From assembly GCA_018882645.1 (NCBI GenBank), contig VERM01000135.1, positions 1 through 5,317 of the forward strand: a stretch of DNA of 5,317 nucleotides, in the 5' to 3' direction. The notes beneath the pieces are model-generated. The model did no database searches. It worked only from the letters and a program-made list of their open reading frames with translations, and was not told where the DNA came from. Shown here piece by piece: positions 1-5,317 of this stretch. A program made the position numbers and the translations under genes. Each line of letters begins with the position of its first letter. Within the stretch, counting starts at the first letter, position 1. Source of the DNA: Ferruginibacter sp. (GTDB lineage Bacteria; Bacteroidota; Bacteroidia; Chitinophagales; Chitinophagaceae).

Positions 1-26
1 ACTATACATACTCTAGACCTTAGCAT
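1..26 (-). CDS. possible start of an unidentified leftward gene downstream of ruvA (partial)
   Basis: On the minus strand an open frame runs off the left edge. It could start at the ATG at 26 (reads MLRSRVCIV), or in the same frame at 56 (MFFCKK then LYVLM before it). Basic residues followed by hydrophobic ones would fit the beginning of a signal peptide, but only a few codons are visible and this could be chance. Another ATG in a different frame starts at 9. In flavobacteria the gene following ruvA is, as I recall, sprA (T9SS translocon). That is a synteny guess and nothing visible here identifies the product. Confidence 0.2.
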
Positions 27-88
27 TAAAACATAAAGTTTTTTGCAAAAAAACATTAAACGACAAATCTGTTGAGGTAGAGTTTAGA

Positions 89-679
89 TCAAATAGCTTT
101 AAGAGATTTTTTGATTAAGTCTTCTAAATTTGAGATAGATATACCCGATTTGATTATTTTTTCGATGGCTTGCTCCGCCTGATTTCTGGAGATACCCAGG
201 GATATCAAAGCTGTCATCGCATCTTGTTCTAAATTGTTTGTCGCAGTAGATGTGCCTGGTAAAAAGTTAACCGATTTATGCCTACCAATCTTATCTTTTA
301 ACTCCAGTACAAGTCTTTCTGCTGTCTTCTTCCCTATTCCTTTCACACTCTCAAGTAACCTCACATTCCCCTGAATTATAGCATTTGATATTTCATCCGG
401 TTTGATGGAAGAAAGCATCATTCTTGCCGTTGCCGCCCCAACCCCTGATACACTGACAAGTTGCAAAAATATATCTTTTTCTTCTTTTTCAAAAAAACCA
501 AACAACACATGTCCATCTTCTTTTATTTGTAAATGCGTATACAGCCTTCCTTCATCAATAGACTGAATTGCGGAATAGGTATGGAGACTGATATGTACCT
601 CAAACCCTACACCATTGACATCGACATACACGTAGGCCGGTGTTTTTAAAGTAAATTTCCCTTCTAAATAAGCATACAT
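89..679 (-). CDS. ruvA: Holliday junction branch migration complex subunit RuvA
   Basis: RuvA binds four-way Holliday junctions as a tetramer and loads the RuvB ATPase, which drives branch migration in recombination and fork repair in the cytoplasm. The 196-residue product has the family's usual length and all three domains. The OB-fold domain I spans about residues 1-63, opening MYAYLEGKF, with the acidic pin as Glu54-Asp55 before VLFGFF. Domain II, about 68-140, has two helix-hairpin-helix motifs, SGVGAATAR near 78-86 and KGIGKKTAERL near 113-123. A Ser/Thr/Asn-rich linker follows at about 143-149. Domain III, about 152-196 (DAMTALISLGIS), is the RuvB-contacting part. The start at 679 gives the canonical N-terminus; no clear Shine-Dalgarno precedes it, as is common in Bacteroidota. 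It is transcribed divergently from fabH. ruvB and ruvC are not in the window, so it is not next to ruvB as in enterobacteria. Confidence 0.97.
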   Translation of the reverse strand: MYAYLEGKFTLKTPAYVYVDVNGVGFEVHISLHTYSAIQSIDEGRLYTHLQIKEDGHVLFGFFEKEEKDIFLQLVSVSGVGAATARMMLSSIKPDEISNAIIQGNVRLLESVKGIGKKTAERLVLELKDKIGRHKSVNFLPGTSTATNNLEQDAMTALISLGISRNQAEQAIEKIIKSGISISNLEDLIKKSLKAI

Positions 680-785
680 AATGATTCAAACGGTATCTGC
701 GAATATAGCAATTATTCATCAGATTTTAATAATTATAAACCAATAGTTTTTTGTTTTAATTTTACAAACTCAACGCTGAAATGAT
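680..785. promoter_or_regulatory. divergent ruvA/fabH intergenic region with weak Bacteroidota-type -7 elements
   Basis: This 106-bp AT-rich spacer must carry the start signals of both ruvA (leftward) and fabH (rightward). The Bacteroidota primary-sigma -7 consensus is TAnnTTTG. On the minus strand TATATTCG (700-707) matches seven of eight positions and lies about 20 nt before the ruvA start. On the plus strand TAATTTTA (757-764) also matches seven of eight and lies about 21 nt before fabH. Neither has a TTG/TTTG -33 element at the usual 17-23 nt spacing, so the exact sites are tentative. No hairpin or operator-like repeat is evident. Confidence 0.35.
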
Positions 786-1787
786 ATGGAAAAAATTACC
801 GCAGCTATTACATCTGTTGGAGGTTATGTACCGGAATACAAACTTACCAATCAGATTCTGGAAACGATGATAGATACCAATGATGAATGGATCAGAACCA
901 GAACAGGAATTGAAGAAAGGCGTATCCTAAAAGGCGAAGGGCTGGGAACAAGTGATTTATCAGTTGAAGCCATAAAAGTAATTTTAAACAAAAAAGGATT
1001 GGCTCCCGAAGAAATCGAATGTGTAATCTGTGCGACCGTCACACCCGATATGGTTTTCCCTTCAACAGGAAATGTCATTTGTGATAAGTTGGGAGCAAAG
1101 AATGCATTCAGTTTTGATATTTCTGCTGCATGTAGCGGTTTTTTGTATGCACTTACACTTGGAGCATCTTTGATTGAAAGCGGAAGATACAAGAATGTTA
1201 TTGTTGTGGGCGCAGATAAAATGAGCAGTATAGTGGATTACTCAGACAGAACAACCTGTATCATTTTTGGCGATGGAGCCGGAGCAGTGTTGCTGGAGAG
1301 AAGTCAGGATCAAAACGGAGTGCTGGACAGCATTCTCAAAGCAGATGGAAGCGGAAGGGATTTTTTACACATGAAAGCAGGAGGTTCTGTTAAGCCTGCA
1401 AGCATCGAAACAGTTATGGCCAAGGAGCATTTTGTATATCAGGAAGGTCAATCCGTTTTCAAATTTGCTGTAAAAGGAATGGCTGATGTGAGTTACGAAT
1501 TGATGCAAAGAAATAATCTTACCGCTGATGATATTTCCTGGCTCGTACCACATCAGGCAAACCTCAGAATTATAGATGCCACTGCCTCCAGAATGGGACT
1601 TCCCAAAGAAAAAGTAATGATCAATATCCAGAAATACGGCAACACCACCGCCGCAACCATCCCGCTTTGTTTGTGGGAATGGGAAAACCAATTAAATAAA
1701 GGCGATAAAATTATACTGGCTGCATTTGGAGGAGGGTTTACCTGGGGTGCTTCGCTTGTGCAATGGGCCTATGACAGCAAATCATAA
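786..1787 (+). CDS. fabH: beta-ketoacyl-[acyl-carrier-protein] synthase III (FabH)
   Basis: FabH starts type II fatty acid synthesis by condensing an acyl-CoA primer with malonyl-ACP, giving a 3-ketoacyl-ACP, in the cytoplasm. The 333-residue protein has the family length and fold landmarks. The N-terminal motif [14 protein letters not shown] is at 33-46, the active-site Cys116 is in AACSGF, His256 is in PHQAN and Asn286 is in YGNTTAA. The glycine-rich FGGGFTWG is near the C-terminus (314-321). All three catalytic residues are present, so an active enzyme is expected. The start at 786 gives the standard N-terminus; the ATG five bases upstream is in another frame. Its usual partners in fatty acid loci (plsX, rpmF, fabD, acpP, accB/accC) are absent, so it looks like a single-gene unit or a second fabH copy. 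Primer preference (acetyl-CoA or branched-chain) cannot be read from the sequence. Confidence 0.96.
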   Translation: MEKITAAITSVGGYVPEYKLTNQILETMIDTNDEWIRTRTGIEERRILKGEGLGTSDLSVEAIKVILNKKGLAPEEIECVICATVTPDMVFPSTGNVICDKLGAKNAFSFDISAACSGFLYALTLGASLIESGRYKNVIVVGADKMSSIVDYSDRTTCIIFGDGAGAVLLERSQDQNGVLDSILKADGSGRDFLHMKAGGSVKPASIETVMAKEHFVYQEGQSVFKFAVKGMADVSYELMQRNNLTADDISWLVPHQANLRIIDATASRMGLPKEKVMINIQKYGNTTAATIPLCLWEWENQLNKGDKIILAAFGGGFTWGASLVQWAYDSKS

Positions 1788-1948
1788 ATGGATTTTACTT
1801 TTAGCTTGTTTGTTTACGCGAATATTTTTTTAAAATCTGGGTATATACTTTCGAATTTAATTCAATACTCATTCACAGGTCAGATTGCCCGTAATTTTAT
1901 CCTTAACTTCGGTATTATTTATGTGCAAATAAAACAACAATTAATCAC
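1788..1948. promoter_or_regulatory. fabH to S8 peptidase spacer; candidate promoter region
   Basis: This is 161 bp of AT-rich DNA without a convincing gene. Two sequences resemble the -7 element TAnnTTTG on the plus strand: TACTTTCG (1846-1853), which would leave a leader of about 90 nt, and TATTTATG (1916-1923), which lies 25 nt before the peptidase start. The nearest TTG-type upstream boxes (1809-1812 and 1885-1887) are 28-33 nt away, longer than the usual spacing, so neither is firm. The stretch just before the start codon is A-rich and lacks a Shine-Dalgarno. No strong terminator hairpin follows fabH; the only inverted repeat at its end is five bases, AAATC/GATTT. Confidence 0.25.
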
Positions 1949-3919
1949 ATGCACATTAGGTTCTTCATCATATTGCTAGCTTTGATTTCCGGGAAGGCAT
2001 TCAACCCATCTGCAAGAGCTCAATATACCAGATACATCATTCAATTCCGGGATAAGGCCAATAGTCCTTTTTCAATAGATAAGCCAATTCAATTCCTAAG
2101 TCAAAAAGCAATTGACAGAAGAAATGCATACGCAATAATAATAGACAGTCTCGATCTTCCAATAAATCCTTCTTATGTTTCTGCTGTTCGTTCCATCGAA
2201 AATGTGCGCGTCCTGAATCAATCAAAATGGCTTAATCAAATCTCAATCGAAACTTCAGACCCGAATGCATTGATTCAGATCCGATCGTTACCATTTATAA
2301 ATGCTGCAATGCCGGTTGCAGCGAGGCATATACAAAATCCATCCTTGATTCACCAAGTTGAAAAGCCTTTGAATACTCAAGAAGTTCTTACTCCCACTGG
2401 AAACGAAGAAAATAACTTTGATTACGGTGCATCTAATGATCAGATCCAGATTCATCACGGATCATTTTTACACAACCACGGTTTCAGAGGAGACAATATG
2501 CTGATGGCATTACTCGATGATGGTTTCTATAACTACAATTCATTGTCTACATTCGACAGTCTTCGACACAATAACCTTATCAAAGGCACCTGGGATTTTG
2601 TGGCTGGAGATACCAGCGTGTCTGAAGATGATGCTCATGGAACCTGGTGTCTGAGTGCTATAGGTGCCAATAATCCGGGACTTTTAGTCGGCACTGCCCC
2701 GCTTAGCTCTTTTTATCTATTTCGTACAGAAGATGTGAGTAGTGAATATCCCATTGAAGAACATAATCTTGCTGTAGCAGCGGAAAAGTCCGACAGTCTT
2801 GGCGTGGATGTCTGTTCTATTTCATTGGGCTATAATACATTTGACGATCCCACTTTTGATTACACATATTCCGATTTAAACGGGAATAAAACCATCAGTG
2901 CGAGAGCATCGAATATCGCAGCACAAAAAGGCATGCTCATGGTTATAGCTGCCGGAAATGAAGGTTCAGACCCCTGGAAATACATTACCACACCGGGCGA
3001 TGCGGAAAAAGCGCTTACTGTAGGTGCAGTAAATACAAATGGAGAGGTCGCATTTTTCAGCGGATTCGGACCTGCTGCAAATAATCAAATCAAACCAAAT
3101 GTAGCAGCAGTAGGTGCAAATGCTGTTGTTGCAAATGCAATATCCGGACAGCCCATCTACATCAATGGAACTTCTTTCGCTTGTCCAAATATGGCAGGAT
3201 TGGCAACATGTCTATGGCAGGCATTTCCGGAAGCAAATAATATGGATATTATAGATGCGCTTCAGCAATCTGCTTCAAAATTCAACAGCCCTGATGAAAG
3301 AGTCGGCTATGGAATCCCGGATATGAAAAAAGCTTTTGTAATCCTTCAGAAAAAATACTATGAAAAAAATTATTACAACAGCTTGTGCAAAACTTACATC
3401 GATCTGAATCTGAAAACAGACAGTTCAATGAAAATTTCTCTGGAAAAAAAGTTGCAAAATGAGAGCAGATTTGTTACAGTATCCACTGATAAAAGAAAGG
3501 GGGATTACGGATTACAAACGTATCATTTTACTGATGATATCATACTGAATAAGAGCCTGCCTTTGATTTACAGAATCAAAGTGGATATTGGCACTGATAC
3601 ATCTTATTACATAGACGAATTTACAATGAACTACAATAACAATTGCATTTCTAGATCTGTAAGTATGAATAAGACTGATATATTTCCCAACCCTTTAAAT
3701 GACAGACTGATTATCCAGGCAGACAGAATCAAACAGACGGACATAAGCATATCCATTTACAACAGTATTGGTCAAATGATTTTTCTTGATACATACAAAC
3801 ATCTTGCAGGAAGATTTATTCAAAAAATTGATTTCAGCAAGCACAAATCCGGAATTTATTTTGTCAGAATCATGGATGGAAATAAAACATCTGAAATAAA
3901 AAAAATAATCAAACAGTAA
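1949..3919 (+). CDS. secreted S8 (subtilisin-family) serine peptidase with T9SS type A sorting domain
   Basis: This 656-residue protein is an exported subtilase, probably released or surface-anchored by the type IX secretion system to degrade protein outside the cell. A signal peptide covers residues 1-24 (hydrophobic FFIILLALI, likely cleavage ARA|QYT). Residues 25 to about 165 form a propeptide-like region typical of Bacteroidota S8 enzymes (YIIQFRDK, FLSQKAIDRR, NQSKWLNQI). The catalytic domain, about 170-465, has Asp190 (MALLDDGF), His230 (DAHGTW), oxyanion Asn337 (IAAGNEGS) and Ser409 (NGTSFACP), so the triad is intact. A beta-rich linker domain, about 470-570, has cysteines 480 and 566. 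Residues about 577-656 are the T9SS sorting domain: IFPNPLND, ISIYNSIGQMI, SGIYFVRI and a lysine-rich end. The start at 1949 is chosen because it begins the signal peptide. It stands between housekeeping genes and has no protease-specific partner. Substrate is unknown. Confidence 0.93.
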   Translation: MHIRFFIILLALISGKAFNPSARAQYTRYIIQFRDKANSPFSIDKPIQFLSQKAIDRRNAYAIIIDSLDLPINPSYVSAVRSIENVRVLNQSKWLNQISIETSDPNALIQIRSLPFINAAMPVAARHIQNPSLIHQVEKPLNTQEVLTPTGNEENNFDYGASNDQIQIHHGSFLHNHGFRGDNMLMALLDDGFYNYNSLSTFDSLRHNNLIKGTWDFVAGDTSVSEDDAHGTWCLSAIGANNPGLLVGTAPLSSFYLFRTEDVSSEYPIEEHNLAVAAEKSDSLGVDVCSISLGYNTFDDPTFDYTYSDLNGNKTISARASNIAAQKGMLMVIAAGNEGSDPWKYITTPGDAEKALTVGAVNTNGEVAFFSGFGPAANNQIKPNVAAVGANAVVANAISGQPIYINGTSFACPNMAGLATCLWQAFPEANNMDIIDALQQSASKFNSPDERVGYGIPDMKKAFVILQKKYYEKNYYNSLCKTYIDLNLKTDSSMKISLEKKLQNESRFVTVSTDKRKGDYGLQTYHFTDDIILNKSLPLIYRIKVDIGTDTSYYIDEFTMNYNNNCISRSVSMNKTDIFPNPLNDRLIIQADRIKQTDISISIYNSIGQMIFLDTYKHLAGRFIQKIDFSKHKSGIYFVRIMDGNKTSEIKKIIKQ

Positions 3920-3920
3920 G

Positions 3921-5090
3921 TCAATTTTTAAATAAAGCAACAAACATTGTGTCAGCCATGTTATTATACCCTTTTTCATATTTCATTTCTTCAAGCTGAA
4001 GATTGGTATGATGCTGAATAAATTGAATCACGCCCTCATTTTCTTTTTCAAAAACAGAACAGGTAACATAAAAAAAATAGCCATTAGGTCTGAGATGAGG
4101 AATAACGTTTGACACAATGGCTTGCTGTCTTAGAACAAATGCATTGAGCTGACCAATATCAAATGCATGTAACTGCTCGGGATTTCGACTCCAGGTTCCG
4201 CTGCCACTGCACGGAGCATCACATAAAATGATATCAAAAAAATCATCTTTATTTAATCCTGATGAAACCGAAAGATCCTGCATAAATGATTTATACACAG
4301 GAACCTGAGCTTTTGAAAGTCTTTCCTTAAGATTAATCAGAATGTTTTTTCGAATATCCGAAACAGTTAGTTTTAATCTTTCTCCTATTTTATCGAATAA
4401 CAAAATAGACTTCCCTCCGCTAGCTGCACAGCAATCCCATGCTTCTAACGCCCGATAATTTTCCGTAAGCAATTCGGCAAATTTGAATCCATCGAATATT
4501 TTCTGAGAACTCTTATCCTGTATTACAAAATCGGAGTTGATATCAGCTATTTTTTCCAAATCTATGTGTTGGGAAAAAGCAAAGCACTCCGAATCTATAG
4601 TTTCATAGTCAATTCCTGCCTGTTGTATTTTTTTTATAAATTTCATTTTGCCGGGCCGAATCCTGATATAGAATTTGGGTTGTTGAAAAAAAGAAAAAGC
4701 AAAATCCTTATAATTGATCTCCCTGCTCAACTCATAAGAATAAGGGAAAAGATTCAACATATTTATGTTGAGCAATTTGAATTTATCCGACAAACTCAAG
4801 TCTTTTTTTTCAAATAGTTCAGGCCGGATAGATTCAATCAGATCGTGGCTGTTGTTTTCACATATAAAAGCCCCATATATAATTTTATCTTCCATCGCAA
4901 CCGAACTTTCAAACAAATGAGCCACTCTGAAATATTGATAACAAAGACCTGCAATTGACTTCCTGTCTCTTGAACCGATTTTTTTTTCTTTAGAAAAAAA
5001 AATCTTGAGATGATAACTGAAAGGAGTCCCTTTAGTATAGGTTTGGAGTATTCGACTTGCTGAGACTAAATAGGAATGAAATCTACTCAT
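3921..5090 (-). CDS. RsmB/NOP2/Sun-family class I SAM-dependent RNA (cytosine-5) methyltransferase
   Basis: This enzyme should methylate C5 of a cytosine in RNA, probably 16S rRNA, using S-adenosylmethionine. The 389-residue product has a short helical N-terminal part with the NusB-like signature GSRDRK...LCYQYFR (39-55), then a linker, then the VIQDKSSQ motif (189-196). The Rossmann catalytic domain has SAM motif I, WDCCAASGGKS (218-228), and the SAM-ribose acidic residue in SDIR (Asp245). Motif IV is DAPCSGSGTW with Cys294; motif VI is YVTCSVFEKEN with Cys344. Both cysteines of the m5C mechanism (nucleophile and release) are present. Motif I has Ser223 where most families have Pro. The start at 5090 is the first ATG after an in-frame TAA (5108-5110 region). 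Its stop lies one base from the stop of the converging peptidase gene. The E. coli RsmB target is C967 of 16S rRNA; whether this protein shares it or acts on another site, like RsmF, is open. Confidence 0.9.
   Translation of the reverse strand: MSRFHSYLVSASRILQTYTKGTPFSYHLKIFFSKEKKIGSRDRKSIAGLCYQYFRVAHLFESSVAMEDKIIYGAFICENNSHDLIESIRPELFEKKDLSLSDKFKLLNINMLNLFPYSYELSREINYKDFAFSFFQQPKFYIRIRPGKMKFIKKIQQAGIDYETIDSECFAFSQHIDLEKIADINSDFVIQDKSSQKIFDGFKFAELLTENYRALEAWDCCAASGGKSILLFDKIGERLKLTVSDIRKNILINLKERLSKAQVPVYKSFMQDLSVSSGLNKDDFFDIILCDAPCSGSGTWSRNPEQLHAFDIGQLNAFVLRQQAIVSNVIPHLRPNGYFFYVTCSVFEKENEGVIQFIQHHTNLQLEEMKYEKGYNNMADTMFVALFKN
4977..5004. repeat. perfect 12-bp inverted repeat (T9/A9 arms) inside the rsmB-like gene
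   Basis: The arms GATTTTTTTTTC (4977-4988) and GAAAAAAAAATC (4993-5004) are perfect reverse complements around a 4-base loop, TTTA. On the transcript this would be a 12-bp stem with a UAAA loop, starting about 86 nt after the start codon and encoding residues 30-38 (IFFSKEKKI). The stem is mostly A-U pairs, so its stability is modest. It may only reflect neighbouring Phe and Lys codons. Confidence 0.85.
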
Positions 5091-5116
5091 AACTGATGAT
5101 GCAAGTCTTTATTCAT

Positions 5117-5124
5117 AAAAGATA
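5117..5124 (-). promoter_or_regulatory. candidate -7 element upstream of the rsmB-like gene
   Basis: On the minus strand TATCTTTT matches seven of eight positions of the Bacteroidota -7 consensus TAnnTTTG and lies 26 nt before the start codon at 5090, a workable leader length. No TTG -33 box sits at the usual spacing, so transcription could instead come from the upstream acyltransferase gene. The rest of 5091-5166 shows no hairpin terminator. Confidence 0.22.
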
Positions 5125-5166
5125 TTAAGGTTTTGAGAAAATCTGGAGGACACAGAACAAGAATTA

Positions 5167-5317
5167 TCAAAGGCCCAAAAGTGCGTCGACCGGATCTTTT
5201 CCGAAAAGCAATAATGAAGGATTTTCCAATAGCTTTTTAACTGTTACCAGAAAGCCAACAGATTCGCGGCCATCAATTATCCTGTGATCATAGCTGAGCG
5301 CCACATACATCATAGGC
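5167..5317 (-). CDS. sucB: 2-oxoglutarate dehydrogenase E2, dihydrolipoyllysine succinyltransferase (3' end only)
   Basis: Only the last 50 codons are present; the gene continues beyond the right edge. The frame reads [19 protein letters not shown], then [14 protein letters not shown], and ends in DALLGL with a TGA stop at 5167-5169. DHRxxDG is the catalytic motif of lipoyl E2 acyltransferases (His accepts the acyl transfer, Asp assists), and the form [22 protein letters not shown] is the one seen in SucB/OdhB rather than in the pyruvate or branched-chain enzymes. The enzyme moves the succinyl group from lipoamide to CoA in the TCA cycle. About a dozen residues ([12 protein letters not shown]) extend past the point where E. 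coli SucB ends. The lipoyl and E1/E3-binding domains are off the window. It precedes the rsmB-like gene on the same strand by 76 bp. Confidence 0.88.
   Translation of the reverse strand, partial: PMMYVALSYDHRIIDGRESVGFLVTVKKLLENPSLLLFGKDPVDALLGL

Noticed and set aside
851..1192. Open frame of 113 codons opposite fabH on the minus strand
   Set aside because: It lies wholly inside the well-supported fabH gene and shows no recognisable motif.
1365..1691. Second minus-strand open frame (108 codons) opposite fabH
   Set aside because: It lies within the FabH catalytic region coded on the other strand and resembles no family.
1788..1979. A 63-codon plus-strand frame starting right after the fabH stop
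   Set aside because: It overlaps the peptidase signal-peptide codons by 31 bases, has no Shine-Dalgarno and resembles no family I know. Its composition is that of translated AT-rich spacer, so the 1949 start with a clean signal peptide is preferred.
3010..3160. Short repeated words (GTAGGTGCA, GCAAATGC) in the peptidase gene
   Set aside because: They encode similar Val-Gly-Ala and Ala-Asn segments normal for the subtilase core and form no regular repeat array.
3943..3962. AACAT/ATGTT inverted repeat near the convergent junction, considered as a terminator
   Set aside because: The stem is only five A/T-rich pairs with a 10-base loop and no T-tract directly after it.
3695..3979. Minus-strand frame spanning the peptidase 3' end and the rsmB-like 3' end
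   Set aside because: It is antisense to the T9SS sorting domain and overlaps the rsmB-like gene in another frame; no motif is seen.
4566..4817. Plus-strand frame of 83 codons opposite the rsmB-like gene
   Set aside because: It is antisense to a conserved methyltransferase, and its Lys/Phe-rich composition comes from the A/T runs.
1..5317. CRISPR arrays, tRNA or rRNA genes, insertion sequences, attachment sites, toxin-antitoxin or defence genes
   Set aside because: Looked for on both strands by eye; no spaced direct repeats, transposase motifs, terminal repeats or cloverleaf-like segments were recognised.

Overview
The window reads as an ordinary chromosomal segment of a Bacteroidota species. 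Three things point there. A secreted subtilase ends in a type A sorting domain of the type IX secretion system (T9SS), which is essentially restricted to that phylum. Start codons lack clear Shine-Dalgarno sequences, and the DNA is AT-rich with many A/T runs. The RsmB-like methyltransferase carries the CCAASGGK form of SAM motif I that I associate with this phylum. I cannot fix the order or family from the sequence alone.

Layout from left to right. Positions 1-88 lie downstream of ruvA and may hold the first codons of another leftward gene. At 89-679 (-) is ruvA, encoding the Holliday-junction branch-migration subunit. A 106-bp divergent spacer (680-785) separates it from fabH (786-1787, +), encoding ketoacyl-ACP synthase III. 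A 161-bp AT-rich spacer follows. At 1949-3919 (+) is a secreted subtilisin-family (S8) serine peptidase with a signal peptide, a long propeptide region, an intact Asp/His/Ser triad and a T9SS sorting tail. It converges, with one base between the stop codons, on an RsmB/NOP2/Sun-family RNA m5C methyltransferase (3921-5090, -). Upstream of that on the same strand is the 3' end of a dihydrolipoamide acyltransferase gene (5167-5317, -), by motif the E2 of 2-oxoglutarate dehydrogenase, cut by the right edge.

The genes do not form one pathway. Four are housekeeping (recombination, fatty acid initiation, RNA modification, TCA cycle), and one is an accessory exported protease. The only same-strand pair is the acyltransferase gene and the rsmB-like gene, about 77 bp apart with no visible terminator, so read-through is possible. 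The T9SS link is of some interest: in flavobacteria the gene after ruvA is, as I recall, sprA, which encodes the T9SS outer-membrane translocon, so the system and one of its cargos might be near each other here.

I did not find a new biological system. The best unexplained structures are a perfect 12-bp inverted repeat made of T9/A9 tracts inside the start of the rsmB-like gene, other 8-9 base homopolymer runs in the same gene, and the one-base convergent junction without a terminator.
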